NCBI RefSeq assembly: GCF_900105155.1
Contig: NZ_LT629762.1
Location: 2,108,001 to 2,172,000 of the forward strand
Direction of reading: 5' to 3'
DNA from: Pseudomonas prosekii
GTDB lineage: Bacteria; Pseudomonadota; Gammaproteobacteria; Pseudomonadales; Pseudomonadaceae
DNA length: 64,000 bases
The notes beneath the pieces are model-generated. The model had not been told where the DNA came from. It did not search any database and saw only the letters and a list, made by a program, of their open reading frames with translations. The position numbers were made by a program, and so were the translations under genes. Within the stretch, counting starts at the first letter, position 1; every line of letters begins with the position of its first letter. Shown piece by piece: positions 29,895 through 39,039 of the stretch.

Positions 29895-31289
29895 TTATTC
29901 GTCGTCGAAGTTATAGCTGCCCGGCGCGAGGTTTTCGAAGCGGGTGTACTTGCCGATAAACGCCAGCCGCGACGTGCCGATCGGGCCGTTACGCTGTTTA
30001 CCGATGATGATTTCGGCGATGCCCTTATGCTCGGTTTCCGGGTGATAAACCTCGTCCCGGTAAACAAACATGATGACGTCAGCATCCTGCTCGATCGCTC
30101 CGGATTCCCGGAGGTCGGAGTTGATCGGACGTTTGTTCGGGCGTTGCTCCAGGGAGCGGTTGAGCTGCGACAGCGCCACCACCGGGCAGTTGAATTCCTT
30201 GGCCAGGGCCTTCAAGGAACGCGAGATTTCAGAAATCTCGTTGGTCCGGTTGTCACCGCCGGAACCGGGAATCTGCATCAATTGCAGGTAGTCGATCATG
30301 ATCAGCGCGACATCGCCGTGCTCGCGCACCAGACGTCGAGTCCGCGCGCGCATCTCCGACGGGCTGATACCCGCCGTATCGTCGATGAACAGCTTGCGGT
30401 CGTTGAGCAGGTTGACCGCCGACGTCAGGCGCGGCCAATCGTCATCGTCGAGGCGACCGGCGCGGACCTTGGTCTGGTCGATGCGCCCGAGCGACGACAA
30501 CATACGCATGATCAGCGATTCGCCTGGCATCTCCAGCGAGTAAACCAGGACGCACTTGTCGCTGCGCAACACGGCGTTTTCCACCAGGTTCATCGCGAAA
30601 GTGGTTTTACCCATGGAAGGACGGCCGGCGACGATGATCAAGTCGGACGGCTGCAACCCGCTGGTCATGCCGTCGAGGTCGGTATAACCGGTGGACAGGC
30701 CAGTGATTGCGTTGTCGGTGTTGAACAAGGTGTCGATGCGGTCGATGGCCTTGGTCAGCAGGTCATTCACGCTCACCGGGCCGCCGGTTTTTGGCCGGGC
30801 CTCGGCGATCTGGAAGATCTGCCGTTCGGCTTCGTCGAGAATCTCTTCAGCGGTGCGCCCTTCCGGGTTGAACGCGCTGTCGGCGATTTCCGAAGCAATG
30901 CCGATCAGTTGGCGCAATGTCGCCCGGGCTCGGACGATCTGCGCATAGGCCTTGATGTTGGCGACGGACGGCGTGTTTTTCGCCAGTTCGCCAAGGTAAC
31001 CGAGGCCACCGACCTGCGATGTCTGACCTTCCTTGTCTAGTTGCTCGGCCAAGGTCACGACGTCGATTGGCGAGTTCAGGTCCGCCAGTTTGGCGATGGC
31101 GCGGAAGATCAGGCGGTGGTCATGTCGATAGAAATCACCGTCCGAGACCTGATCGAGCACGCGTTCCCAGGCGTTGTTGTCCAGCATCAGACCACCGAGC
31201 ACAGCCTGTTCGGCCTCGATGGAATGCGGCGGCACCTTCAGGGCAGCGGTTTGCAGATCGTATTGCTCAGGAGCGGAGATATCGTTCAT
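29895..31289 (-). CDS. dnaB: Replicative DNA helicase DnaB
   Basis: The 464-residue hexameric 5'-3' helicase has an N-terminal primase-interacting domain (PPHSIEAEQAVLGGLMLDN, about 20-110), a linker, and a RecA-like motor with Walker A GRPSMGKTT near residue 225 and Walker B VALIMIDYLQLM near 335. The arginine-finger end SRLAFIGKYTRFENL is present. No intein is present. The start MNDISAPEQYDLQ is preferred to a longer frame because GAGCGGAG lies upstream and the family length fits. It follows rplI in the same direction with a stem-loop between. Confidence 0.97.
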   Translation of the reverse strand: MNDISAPEQYDLQTAALKVPPHSIEAEQAVLGGLMLDNNAWERVLDQVSDGDFYRHDHRLIFRAIAKLADLNSPIDVVTLAEQLDKEGQTSQVGGLGYLGELAKNTPSVANIKAYAQIVRARATLRQLIGIASEIADSAFNPEGRTAEEILDEAERQIFQIAEARPKTGGPVSVNDLLTKAIDRIDTLFNTDNAITGLSTGYTDLDGMTSGLQPSDLIIVAGRPSMGKTTFAMNLVENAVLRSDKCVLVYSLEMPGESLIMRMLSSLGRIDQTKVRAGRLDDDDWPRLTSAVNLLNDRKLFIDDTAGISPSEMRARTRRLVREHGDVALIMIDYLQLMQIPGSGGDNRTNEISEISRSLKALAKEFNCPVVALSQLNRSLEQRPNKRPINSDLRESGAIEQDADVIMFVYRDEVYHPETEHKGIAEIIIGKQRNGPIGTSRLAFIGKYTRFENLAPGSYNFDDE

Positions 31290-31349
31290 GGCCACTTGAA
31301 TAGGTTTGTGAAAATCAGGAGCTGTTTTCAACAACTGCAGAAAGACAAA

Positions 31350-31378
31350 GGGCACGACCTGTAAACAGGATCGTGCCC
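31350..31378 (-). terminator. Stem-loop between rplI and dnaB
   Basis: GGGCACGACCTGT and ACAGGATCGTGCCC form a strong hairpin. On the minus strand it is followed by TTTGTCTTT, so it probably ends or attenuates the rpsF-rpsR-rplI transcript before dnaB. Confidence 0.6.
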
Positions 31379-31423
31379 GATGTTACCGGCAAGCACCCGA
31401 GGGTGCCAGCCGACAAGTGCTGC

Positions 31424-31870
31424 TTAAGCTGCTACCACGACAACGCGTACGGTGGCTTCAACTTCGGCGTGCAGGTGCACGGCTACGTCGAATTCGCCTA
31501 CGTTGCGAATAGTGCCGTTCGGCAGACGAACTTCGCTTTTTGCAACTTCAACGCCAGAGGCGGTCAGTGCATCAGCGATGTCGTGAGTACCGATCGAACC
31601 GAACAGCTTGCCTTCGTCACCGGCGGTGGCAGTGATAGTCACTTCCAGCTCAGCCAGTTGGGCGGCGCGGCTTTCAGCCGAAGTCTTACGGTCTGCTGCG
31701 GCTTTTTCCAGCTCAGCGCGACGCTCTTCGAACGCAGCCACGTTGGCAGCGGTCGCAGCGGTAGCTTTGCCGTAAGGCAGCAGGTAGTTACGACCGTAAC
31801 CAGCCTTAACGTTCACTTTGTCACCCAGGTTGCCCAGGTTGGTGACTTTTTCCAGAAGGATCAGTTGCAT
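31424..31870 (-). CDS. rplI: 50S ribosomal protein L9
   Basis: This 148-residue protein starts with the L9 signature [36 protein letters not shown], has a long connecting helix ([18 protein letters not shown]), and ends in the C-terminal rRNA-binding domain ([11 protein letters not shown]...[15 protein letters not shown]). It is a component of the large subunit near the L1 stalk. It is last in the rpsF-rpsR-(membrane protein)-rplI cluster. Confidence 0.97.
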   Translation of the reverse strand: MQLILLEKVTNLGNLGDKVNVKAGYGRNYLLPYGKATAATAANVAAFEERRAELEKAAADRKTSAESRAAQLAELEVTITATAGDEGKLFGSIGTHDIADALTASGVEVAKSEVRLPNGTIRNVGEFDVAVHLHAEVEATVRVVVVAA

Positions 31871-31889
31871 GTGAAAATCCTCTTAACTT

Positions 31890-32783
31890 TTAACCTTCAC
31901 CGTTCGCGTTATCGGCGTCTTTCGGCGCCAGACGACCGCGAAAATCAATCAGGCTGTCGACGATGGCCAAGACCACCAGCAACGGATAGATCAGCTGCAT
32001 GAACAGCAACAGCGTCACGTACAACCCCACCAGCCAAAACCTGGCCAGTCGCTTTTGCGCGACCAGCCCGTGAATCAGGGATAGCCCAGCGAACACCAGC
32101 GGTACACTGCACAACGGCGTCAACATCGCCAACTGGGAACCGAAGTTCGGCCCCAGCAGCATGAACGCCAGCAGTAACATCGCCAGCCCCAGCGGGAAGC
32201 GGATGGCGCGAAACTCGCGACCAAAACCACCCGGGTTGTACAACAACGCCTGCCAGTAGCGCCCGACAAGCAGGCTCAGCACACTGACGATCTGCAACAA
32301 AGCCGCAATAAGGCCGGTCAGGACCGGTGCAATCAGGGACGCGAAACGCGCTTGCTCATCTACCGACAACTTCTGGTAGACATCACCGAGTAGCGACGGC
32401 ATGACCTTTATCAAGGCCTGCGCCAACATCTCGATTTGGGGAGCAAAAGCTGTCCCCAGCACCACTGCAAACACCACTCCCATCGCTATGCTGACCAGCA
32501 GCACGCGGTTCCAGGACTCGCTTGCGCGCAAAACCAACGCAAGGCTCGAAGACCCCAGCAGCACCAGAAGTGCCCGTGGGTCATCGGAGTAAAGCCACCA
32601 GACCAAGGCCGGCAGCAGTCCCAGAGCAAGTACGCCAATGGCGTCCTTCAATCCGCGCCGCAGGAGCACAAGGCAACCTGCGGCAGCACCCAACCAATAC
32701 AACAACGGCAATGCCGCACATCCAGCCACTACCAGAGTGGCCTGCACGCGGCCTCGCATGATGAACTCAGCTATGGCGCGCAT
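31890..32783 (-). CDS. DUF2232/YybS-like membrane protein
   Basis: This 297-residue, strongly hydrophobic protein has about eight predicted transmembrane segments and few charged loops. It lies between rpsR and rplI, a position held by a similar membrane protein in other Pseudomonas. I assign it to the YybS-like (DUF2232) group from context and topology; its function is unknown. It is read with the ribosomal genes (36 bp after rpsR, 19 bp before rplI), so it is co-expressed with them. Confidence 0.7.
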   Translation of the reverse strand: MRAIAEFIMRGRVQATLVVAGCAALPLLYWLGAAAGCLVLLRRGLKDAIGVLALGLLPALVWWLYSDDPRALLVLLGSSSLALVLRASESWNRVLLVSIAMGVVFAVVLGTAFAPQIEMLAQALIKVMPSLLGDVYQKLSVDEQARFASLIAPVLTGLIAALLQIVSVLSLLVGRYWQALLYNPGGFGREFRAIRFPLGLAMLLLAFMLLGPNFGSQLAMLTPLCSVPLVFAGLSLIHGLVAQKRLARFWLVGLYVTLLLFMQLIYPLLVVLAIVDSLIDFRGRLAPKDADNANGEG

Positions 32784-32819
32784 GCATTCAATCCTTTGCT
32801 ACGTGTCGACTGCCCGGTC

Positions 32820-33050
32820 TCAGCGGCCGTGGCTGTCGGTGTAGGCCAGCAGGGCCAGGAAGCGGGCGCGCTTGATAGCGGTGGCCAGCTGACGCTGATA
32901 ACGTGCTTTGGTACCGGTGATACGGCTTGGAACGATTTTGCCGGTCTCGGATACATAGGCTTTCAGAGTGTTGAGATCTTTGTAATCGATCTCTTTCACG
33001 TCTTCAGCGGTGAAGCGGCAGAATTTACGACGACGGAAGAAACGTGCCAT
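32820..33050 (-). CDS. rpsR: 30S ribosomal protein S18
   Basis: This 76-residue basic protein starts [25 protein letters not shown] and contains the S18 signature [34 protein letters not shown]. It binds S6 on the platform of the small subunit. It lies 28 bp after rpsF in the same operon. Confidence 0.97.
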
Positions 33051-33078
33051 GTAATAGGCTCCTCAAAAGGTCCGTGGA

Positions 33079-33501
33079 TTACTCGTCAGCGTTATCGCTG
33101 TTGTCGCTGTCATCACTATCAGCGCTTTCGGCGCCTTCGTGCTCAGGACGGTCGCGACGCTCACGGCGCTCACTGCGGTTTTCTTCAGCCTTGAGCATCT
33201 CGGATTGGCCGGTAACGGCTTCTTCGCGACGGATGACCAGGTTACGGATCACTGCATCGTTGTAGCGGAAGTTGTCTTCCAGCTCGGCCAGGGCCTTGCC
33301 AGTGCATTCAACGTTCAGCATCACGTAGTGAGCCTTGTGAACATTGTTGATTGCGTAGGCCAGTTGACGACGGCCCCAATCTTCCAGACGGTGGATTTTG
33401 CCGCCGTCTTCTTCGATCAGCTTGGTGTAACGCTCTACCATGCCGCCGACTTGCTCGCTTTGATCCGGGTGGACCAAAAAGATGATTTCGTAATGACGCA
33501 T
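33079..33501 (-). CDS. rpsF: 30S ribosomal protein S6
   Basis: This 140-residue protein has the S6 ferredoxin-like core ([18 protein letters not shown]...[30 protein letters not shown]). A long acidic, Ser/Asp-rich tail ([21 protein letters not shown]) is typical of gammaproteobacterial S6, which is glutamylated by RimK. It is first in its ribosomal operon, with a GGAGC site just upstream. Confidence 0.97.
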   Translation of the reverse strand: MRHYEIIFLVHPDQSEQVGGMVERYTKLIEEDGGKIHRLEDWGRRQLAYAINNVHKAHYVMLNVECTGKALAELEDNFRYNDAVIRNLVIRREEAVTGQSEMLKAEENRSERRERRDRPEHEGAESADSDDSDNSDNADE

Positions 33502-33710
33502 GAATGCTCCTTACGGGTTGTAGCCTGCCGTTCAAAAACGGTCAGACAAGGAGTGAATGACACTTATGGACTTGCTTGCGATAGACACATGCGTGCCTGC
33601 CGTCACAGCAAGGGGCGCAATTGTAGAGAAGGGACAGGAGAGGTGCAAGGCAATTGGTGATTATTTGAACAGTTCGTTCACTCACCATTTTTTGCCCCGC
33701 CACAAACTAC

Positions 33711-33802
33711 TGTGGGGGCGAGCTTGCTCGCGATGAGGGCGCAACATTCAACATTGATGCTGAATGTTACTCCGCTATCGCGAGCAAGCTTTGCTCCTAC
33801 AG
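33711..33802. repeat. REPIN between rlmB and rpsF
   Basis: Facing REP arms (TGTGGGGGCGAGCTTGCTCG and ATCGCGAGCAAGCTTTGCTC), with inner inverted bits (ACATTCAACATTGATGCTGAATGT), lie at the rlmB end of the 312-bp gap upstream of rpsF. The remaining 33502-33700 should contain the rpsF promoter and leader; I see no gene there. Confidence 0.85.
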
Positions 33803-33813
33803 ACAGCAGTGTG

Positions 33814-34575
33814 TCAGGACTTTTTCGAGGCAGCCTTGACGCTACGCTGGCGCTGCGCTTCGAACAGGCAGACGCCAGTGGCCACGGAGACGTTCAGGCT
33901 GCTGACGCTGCCGGTCATCGGCAAGTGCACGAGGTAGTCGCACAGATCACGCGTCAGACGACGCATGCCGCTGCCTTCGGCGCCCATGATCAGGATGGTC
34001 GGGCCGGTCATGTCTTGCTGATACAGGCTCTGCTCAGCTTCGCCCGCCGTGCCGACAACCCACAAGCCGCGCTGCTTGAGCTTTTCCAGCGTGCGCGCCA
34101 GGTTGGTCACCGCGACCAACGGAATCACTTCCGCCGCGCCGCACGCCACTTTACGTACGGTTGGGGTCAGCGTGGCTGACTTGTCCTTCGGCACGATCAC
34201 CGCCAGCGCACCGGCCGCATCGGCCGAACGCAGGCAAGCGCCGAGGTTGTGCGGATCGGTCACGCCGTCGAGCACCAACAACAGCGGCGAACCTTCGGAG
34301 CGATCCAGCAACTCGTCGAGCATCGCCTCGCCCCAGACCTGGCTCGGACTCACGTCCGCAACCACGCCCTGGTGCACGCCATCAACCCAGGCGTCCAGCT
34401 CGCGACGCTCGGCATTGCCGACCGCCACGCGATTTTCAGCGGCCAACTGGATCAGCGTCTGCACACGCGGATCGCTGCGACCTTCAGCCAGCCAGATCTG
34501 CTTGACGCGTTTCGGGTGGTGACGCAGCAACGCTTCTACCGCATGCACGCCGTAGATTTTTTCCAACTGACTCAT
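33814..34575 (-). CDS. rlmB: 23S rRNA (guanosine-2'-O)-methyltransferase RlmB
   Basis: This 253-residue SpoU-class enzyme has an N-terminal substrate-binding domain (about 1-75) and a trefoil-knot methyltransferase domain with the three SpoU motifs: DPHNLGACLRSADAAGA, ILIMGAEGSGMRRL and MTGSVSSLNVSVATGVCLFE. RlmB methylates G2251 in the peptidyl-transferase loop of 23S rRNA. Its ATG overlaps the rnr stop by 4 bp, so it is translationally coupled to RNase R, as in many gammaproteobacteria. Confidence 0.95.
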   Translation of the reverse strand: MSQLEKIYGVHAVEALLRHHPKRVKQIWLAEGRSDPRVQTLIQLAAENRVAVGNAERRELDAWVDGVHQGVVADVSPSQVWGEAMLDELLDRSEGSPLLLVLDGVTDPHNLGACLRSADAAGALAVIVPKDKSATLTPTVRKVACGAAEVIPLVAVTNLARTLEKLKQRGLWVVGTAGEAEQSLYQQDMTGPTILIMGAEGSGMRRLTRDLCDYLVHLPMTGSVSSLNVSVATGVCLFEAQRQRSVKAASKKS

Positions 34576-37208
34576 GACTTGGCCTTAGGTTTACGCGCCC
34601 CGCCGCTTTTCGCGGCTGGAGCCGAACCCGCTTTTGGCGGGCCTTTACGGTGTTTGCTCGGTTTGGCTGGCTTGCCGCCGGCATCCTTTTCAGGCGCCGA
34701 CCGTCCGGTCTTTCCCCCAGACGCCGCTTTACCGCCGCTTTTTGCTTCAGACAGGAGCGCCTGCTTCAATTCACGGCTTTTGCGCAGCTCGGCATTTTTT
34801 GCCGCCGCATCGCTCGGGCGATAGGCCTCGGGCGCTTTTTCCTTGGCTGGACGACGACCGGATTTGGCCGGTGCGGGCTCAGCCTTGGCAGCAGTTTTCG
34901 CCGCTGGCGCAGTGCTTTCAGTGCCGCGCTTCTTGCGACCGATCGGCGCGCTGATGGTTTTTTCAGCCATCTCGAAGTCGATCTTGCGTTCGTCGAGGTC
35001 AACGCGCATCACGCGCACTTCAACGGTGTCGCCCAAGCGGAAACTGCGACCGGTACGCTCACCGGCGAGGCGGTGGTGCACTGGATCGAAGTGGTAGTAA
35101 TCGCCCGGCAGCGCGGTGACGTGCACCAGGCCTTCGACGTAAATGTCGGTCAACTCGACGAACAGGCCGAAACCGGTCACCGCGGTGATCACACCTGGGA
35201 ACGATTCGCCCACGCGATCTTTCATGAACTCGCACTTGAGCCAGTTCACGACGTCGCGGGTCGCTTCGTCGGCACGGCGCTCGCTCATCGAGCACTGCTC
35301 GCCGAGCTGCTCGAGGGCCGCTTCGTCATACGGATAAATCCGCGCTTTCGGAATGGTCATCGCGCCAGCACGGCGAACGTGCGGGGTGTCTTGCTTGGAA
35401 TGGATAACGCTGCGAATCGCCCGGTGCGTGAGCAAGTCCGGGTAGCGGCGGATCGGCGAGGTGAAGTGGGTGTAGGCTTCGTAATTCAGGCCGAAGTGGC
35501 CTTGGTTATCAGCGCTGTACACCGCTTGGCTCAACGAACGCAGCATGACGGTCTGGATCAGATGGAAATCCGGACGATCCTTGATGCTCGCCAGCAATGC
35601 CTGGTAATCCTTCGGCGACGGGCCGTCCTTGCCTTTGTGCAGGGACAGACCGAGCTCACCGAGGAACGCGCGCAGTTTTTCCAGACGCTCCGGTGGCGGA
35701 CCGTTGTGAACGCGATACAGCGCAGGAATTTCGTGCTTCTTGAGGAATTCGGCAGTGGCCACGTTGGCCGCCAGCATGCATTCCTCGATCAGCTTGTGCG
35801 CATCGTTACGAACGGTCGGACGGATTTCGGCAATCTTGCGCTCGGTACCGAAGATGATTCGGGTTTCCTGCGTTTCGAAATCGATCGCGCCACGTACGTG
35901 ACGGGCAGCCAACAGCACTTTGTAGAGCGCATAAAGCTGCTTGAGGTGTGGCAGAACGTCGGTGTACTCGCCGCGCAGTTGACGCGCTTCGGTGAGTTTC
36001 GGCGTTTCCAGCATCGCGCTGACTTTGTTGTAAGTCAGGCGAGCGTGGGAGTGAATCACCGCTTCGTAGAAGCAGTAGTCGGTCATTTCGCCGGATTTGG
36101 AGATGGTCATCTCGCAAACCATGGCCAAGCGATCGACATGCGGATTCAGCGAGCACAGGCCGTTGGACAGTTGCTCCGGCAGCATCGGAATCACGCGCTC
36201 GGGGAAGTACACCGAGTTGCCACGCACCTGGGATTCGTTGTCCAGCGCCGAACCGATTTTCACGTAGCTGGAAACGTCGGCAATCGCCACATACAACTTC
36301 CAGCCGCCGGAGAACAGGCGCAGCTTGCCCGGTTTGGCTTCGCAGTAAACCGCGTCGTCGAAGTCGCGCGCATCTTCACCATCGATGGTGACGAACGGCA
36401 GATGGCGCAGGTCGATGCGCTTCTCTTTGTCCTTCTCTTCGACTTCAGGCTTGAGCTTGGCGGCTTCTTTCAACACCGCTTCAGGCCAGACGTGCGGGAT
36501 ATCGTAGGCGCGCAGGGCGACGTCGATTTCCATGCCCGGCGCCATGTAGTTGCCCACGACTTCAACCACATCGCCTTGCGGCTGGAAGCGCGGAGTCGGC
36601 CAGTGAGTGATCTTCACTTCAACGAACTGACCGATATTGGCGTTGGCGTTGCGGCCCGGCGTGACCAGCACTTCTTGCTGGATCTTCGGATTATCCGCAA
36701 CGACAAAACCGATGCCGCCCTCTTCAAAGTAGCGGCCGACGATGGTTTCGTGAGCACGCGAAACCACTTCAACGATCATGCCTTCGCGGCGACCGCGACG
36801 GTCCAGGCCGGACACACGGGCCAGGGCCCGGTCGCCGTCGAACACCAGACGCATTTGCGCCGGGCTCATGAACAGGTCGTCACTGCCGTCGTCGGGGACG
36901 AGGAAGCCGAAACCGTCACGGTGACCGCTGATGCGGCCGAGGATCAAGTCGAGCTTGTCCACCGGCGCATAAGTGCCGCGGCGGGTATAGATGAGTTGAG
37001 CGTCGCGCTCCATGGCGCGCAGGCGGCGACGCAGGGCTTCGATCTGGTCATCTGTGGTCAGACCAAACTCTTCCACCAACTGCTCGCGGTTAGCAGGCGA
37101 ACCTCGATCAGCAAGGTGCTGAAGGATCAGTTCGCGGCTAGGAATAGGGTTATCATATTTTTCCGCTTCACGAGCGGCCTCGGGATCGAGGGACTGCCAA
37201 TCGGCCAT
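34572..37208 (-). CDS. rnr: Ribonuclease R
   Basis: This 878-residue 3'-5' exoribonuclease degrades structured RNA. Domains in order: a helix-turn-helix-like start (SRELILQHLADRGSPANREQLVEEFGL), two cold-shock domains, the RNB catalytic domain with TIDGEDARDFDDAVYC near 280-295 (the magnesium-binding Asp cluster), and an S1 domain (GESFPGVITAVTGFGLFVEL near 645). A very basic Lys/Ala/Pro-rich tail from about 730 to the end is expected to bind RNA or the ribosome. The upstream 226 bp to the tRNA gene hold its promoter. Confidence 0.96.
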   Translation of the reverse strand: MADWQSLDPEAAREAEKYDNPIPSRELILQHLADRGSPANREQLVEEFGLTTDDQIEALRRRLRAMERDAQLIYTRRGTYAPVDKLDLILGRISGHRDGFGFLVPDDGSDDLFMSPAQMRLVFDGDRALARVSGLDRRGRREGMIVEVVSRAHETIVGRYFEEGGIGFVVADNPKIQQEVLVTPGRNANANIGQFVEVKITHWPTPRFQPQGDVVEVVGNYMAPGMEIDVALRAYDIPHVWPEAVLKEAAKLKPEVEEKDKEKRIDLRHLPFVTIDGEDARDFDDAVYCEAKPGKLRLFSGGWKLYVAIADVSSYVKIGSALDNESQVRGNSVYFPERVIPMLPEQLSNGLCSLNPHVDRLAMVCEMTISKSGEMTDYCFYEAVIHSHARLTYNKVSAMLETPKLTEARQLRGEYTDVLPHLKQLYALYKVLLAARHVRGAIDFETQETRIIFGTERKIAEIRPTVRNDAHKLIEECMLAANVATAEFLKKHEIPALYRVHNGPPPERLEKLRAFLGELGLSLHKGKDGPSPKDYQALLASIKDRPDFHLIQTVMLRSLSQAVYSADNQGHFGLNYEAYTHFTSPIRRYPDLLTHRAIRSVIHSKQDTPHVRRAGAMTIPKARIYPYDEAALEQLGEQCSMSERRADEATRDVVNWLKCEFMKDRVGESFPGVITAVTGFGLFVELTDIYVEGLVHVTALPGDYYHFDPVHHRLAGERTGRSFRLGDTVEVRVMRVDLDERKIDFEMAEKTISAPIGRKKRGTESTAPAAKTAAKAEPAPAKSGRRPAKEKAPEAYRPSDAAAKNAELRKSRELKQALLSEAKSGGKAASGGKTGRSAPEKDAGGKPAKPSKHRKGPPKAGSAPAAKSGGARKPKAKS

Positions 37209-37369
37209 TAGAGAGTTTTCACCTTGTCTATATGCGGGTTAGTTTGGCATAGGCGCAATGAAACGGGAAATTTCAGGCTCTGAGATGCCATCTAAAGCTC
37301 TTTATCGACACCGCAAAGTTGAAAAAAATGCCGCTGGTAACATTTTCCGGATTTTTTTGATGCCAGGGG

Positions 37370-37398
37370 TTTACAGTTAAAATCACGCTCCGTATAGT
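37370..37398 (+). promoter_or_regulatory. Sigma-70 promoter of the first tRNA-Leu
   Basis: TTTACA (37370-37375) and TATAGT (37393-37398) are separated by exactly 17 bp, with a GC-rich discriminator (GCGCGCC) as is typical of stringently controlled tRNA promoters. The tRNA starts 36 bp after the -10 box. Confidence 0.8.
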
Positions 37399-37434
37399 GC
37401 GCGCCATCGACGACGCACTAGCGTAGCCGATACT

Positions 37435-37521
37435 GCCCAGATGGTGAAATTGGTAGACACGCCAGCTTCAGGTGCTGGTGACCGCAAGGTCGTGGAAGTT
37501 CGAGTCTTCTTCTGGGCACCA
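37435..37521 (+). tRNA. tRNA-Leu (anticodon CAG), copy 1
   Basis: The 87-nt class II tRNA has acceptor arms GCCCAGA / TCTGGGC followed by ACCA, with CCA encoded in the genome. The D-loop contains TTGGTAGACA, the anticodon arm is CCAGC-TTCAGGT-GCTGG with CAG at the anticodon, there is a long variable arm, and the T-arm contains GTTCGAGTC. It reads CUG codons. An identical copy follows 165 bp downstream. Confidence 0.95.
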
Positions 37522-37560
37522 ATTTCGAGCTTGAGATTAGATCAATTTCAACGCTCACAC

Positions 37561-37585
37561 AAAAACCCGCGAAAGCGGGTTTTTG
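37561..37585 (+). terminator. Terminator after tRNA-Leu copy 1
   Basis: AAAACCCGC-GAAA-GCGGGTTTTT is a strong stem with a GNRA-like tetraloop and T-run, 40 bp after the tRNA. Confidence 0.85.
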
Positions 37586-37623
37586 CATTCTGGACTTCTG
37601 AATTATTAAAACCAAATCAGGGG

Positions 37624-37652
37624 TTTACAGATTAAAAGGCGCTCAGTATAGT
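37624..37652 (+). promoter_or_regulatory. Sigma-70 promoter of the second tRNA-Leu
   Basis: TTTACA (37624-37629) and TATAGT (37647-37652) lie 17 bp apart with a GCGC discriminator, nearly identical to the promoter of copy 1. Each tRNA is therefore an independent transcription unit. Confidence 0.8.
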
Positions 37653-37686
37653 GCGCCACATCAACAGCGGCGACGTTGTTGATACT

Positions 37687-37773
37687 GCCCAGATGGTGAA
37701 ATTGGTAGACACGCCAGCTTCAGGTGCTGGTGACCGCAAGGTCGTGGAAGTTCGAGTCTTCTTCTGGGCACCA
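37687..37773 (+). tRNA. tRNA-Leu (anticodon CAG), copy 2
   Basis: The 87 nt are identical to copy 1 at 37435-37521, including encoded CCA and the CAG anticodon. It has its own promoter and terminator, so the whole unit of about 250 bp is a tandem duplication. Confidence 0.95.
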
Positions 37774-37806
37774 ATTCAAATTTCAGAGTCGATCTGGAAT
37801 TTACCA

Positions 37807-37830
37807 ATAACCCGCGAAAGCGGGTTTTTG
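37807..37830 (+). terminator. Terminator after tRNA-Leu copy 2
   Basis: ACCCGC-GAAA-GCGGGTTTTT has the same stem and tetraloop as the terminator of copy 1. Confidence 0.8.
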
Positions 37831-37862
37831 CGTTTCTGGCATTCAAAAAACCTTTAGCGCCG

Positions 37863-37940
37863 CGTTGCGTGGGAGCAAAGCTTGCTCGCGATGGCGTCCT
37901 CGAAATGGCCATCGCGAGCAAGCCTTGCTCCCACGCAACG
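37863..37940. repeat. REPIN
   Basis: CGTTGCGTGGGAGCAAAGCT and the inverse AGCCTTGCTCCCACGCAACG lie at the ends, with inner REP arms; the whole can fold into one long hairpin. It lies between the second tRNA and the iron ABC genes. Confidence 0.85.
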
Positions 37941-37967
37941 GTATCAGGCCGGGGGAAGCGCACTTGA

Positions 37968-37993
37968 GAAACAATATCGTTTATCATTGTTTC
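37968..37993. promoter_or_regulatory. Inverted repeat operator upstream of the iron ABC genes
   Basis: GAAACAAT and ATTGTTTC are perfect 8-bp arms around a 10-bp centre (ATCGTTTATC), 36 bp before the binding-protein start and inside the only AT-rich part of this spacer. Iron-uptake genes are normally Fur-controlled and GTTTATCATT partly resembles Fur hexamers, but the fit to the 19-bp Fur box is poor, so the regulator is uncertain. Confidence 0.45.
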
Positions 37994-38028
37994 AAGTTTT
38001 TGCAATGCGACAGTGAGGAACCCTGCGA

Positions 38029-39039
38029 ATGATGTTTCGAAATACCCTGCGCCGCGGCCTGACCTTTACGCTGCTTGGCCTGGCACTCGCCACTCCCCTC
38101 ACCCAGGCCGCCGACCCGGTTTCCCTGACTCTTTATAACGGCCAGCACAAGGAAGTCGGCGACGCAGTCGCCAAAGCCTTCGAAGCCAAGACCGGCATTC
38201 ACGTCAACGTGCGCAAGGGCAGCAGCAACCAGCTCGCCAGCCAGGTTGTCGAGGAAGGTGACCGCTCCCCCGCCGACGTGATCTACACCGAAGAGTCGCC
38301 GCCGCTGAACAAGCTCGGCGAACAAGGTTTGCTCGCCACCACCGACGCCGCCACGCTCGCCGTGCTGCCGAAAGACTACGTCGCGAGCAACGGCACCTGG
38401 ATCGGCATCACTGCCCGGGTCCGCGTGGTCGCCTACAACCCGAAACTGATCGACGAAAAAGACCTGCCGAAATCGGTGATGGAATTCTCCGATCCGCAAT
38501 GGCAAGGCAAGGTCGGCTTCGTGCCTACCAGCGGCGCCTTCCAGGAACAAGCGGTCGCGATCATCAAGGTCCACGGCCGTGATGCCGCCGAAGAATGGCT
38601 GACTGGCCTGCGCGCTTTCGGCAAAACCTACAGCAACAACATGGTTGCCCTGAAAGCCGTGGAAAATGGCGAAGTCGCCACGGTGCTGGTCAACAACTAC
38701 TACTGGTTCGCGCTGCAGCGTGAAAAGGGCCAGCTCGATTCGAAACTGCATTACTTCACCGGCGGCGACGTCGGCGGGTTGATCACCGTTTCCAGCGCAG
38801 CCGTGCTGAAATCCAGCAAACATCCAAAAGAAGCCCAGCAATTCCTCGCCTATATGGCCAGCGAAGAAGGTCAGCGCGTGATCACCCAGACCACCGCCGA
38901 ATACCCGCTGCACAAAGGCATGGAATCGGATCGCGGGCTCAAGCCGTTCAGCGAACTCGAAGCGCCGAAAGTCACCCCGGCCGACCTCGGCAATGCCGAA
39001 GAAGCCCTGGACCTGGAACGTGACGTTGGCTTGAACTGA
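38029..39039 (+). CDS. Ferric-iron ABC transporter substrate-binding protein (FbpA/HitA type)
   Basis: The 336-residue periplasmic protein has a signal peptide (MMFRNTLRRG...ATPLTQA, cleavage near 27) followed by the FbpA-type mature start DPVSLTLYNGQHKEV. The paired iron-binding tyrosines are at 224-225 in VNNYYWFAL, and ADVIYTEESPPL is conserved. It captures free Fe3+ in the periplasm. The permease ATG overlaps its stop by 1 bp. Two candidate ATGs lie at the start (38029 and 38032). Confidence 0.9.
   Translation: MMFRNTLRRGLTFTLLGLALATPLTQAADPVSLTLYNGQHKEVGDAVAKAFEAKTGIHVNVRKGSSNQLASQVVEEGDRSPADVIYTEESPPLNKLGEQGLLATTDAATLAVLPKDYVASNGTWIGITARVRVVAYNPKLIDEKDLPKSVMEFSDPQWQGKVGFVPTSGAFQEQAVAIIKVHGRDAAEEWLTGLRAFGKTYSNNMVALKAVENGEVATVLVNNYYWFALQREKGQLDSKLHYFTGGDVGGLITVSSAAVLKSSKHPKEAQQFLAYMASEEGQRVITQTTAEYPLHKGMESDRGLKPFSELEAPKVTPADLGNAEEALDLERDVGLN

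Noticed and set aside
34650..37211. Plus-strand open frame of 853 codons opposite rnr
   Set aside because: Antisense of RNase R, whose catalytic motifs are clear; no ribosome site or recognisable domain.
37968..37993. Canonical Fur box upstream of the iron ABC genes
   Set aside because: The 8-bp arms are perfect, but the sequence fits the 19-bp Fur consensus poorly; kept only as an unnamed operator.
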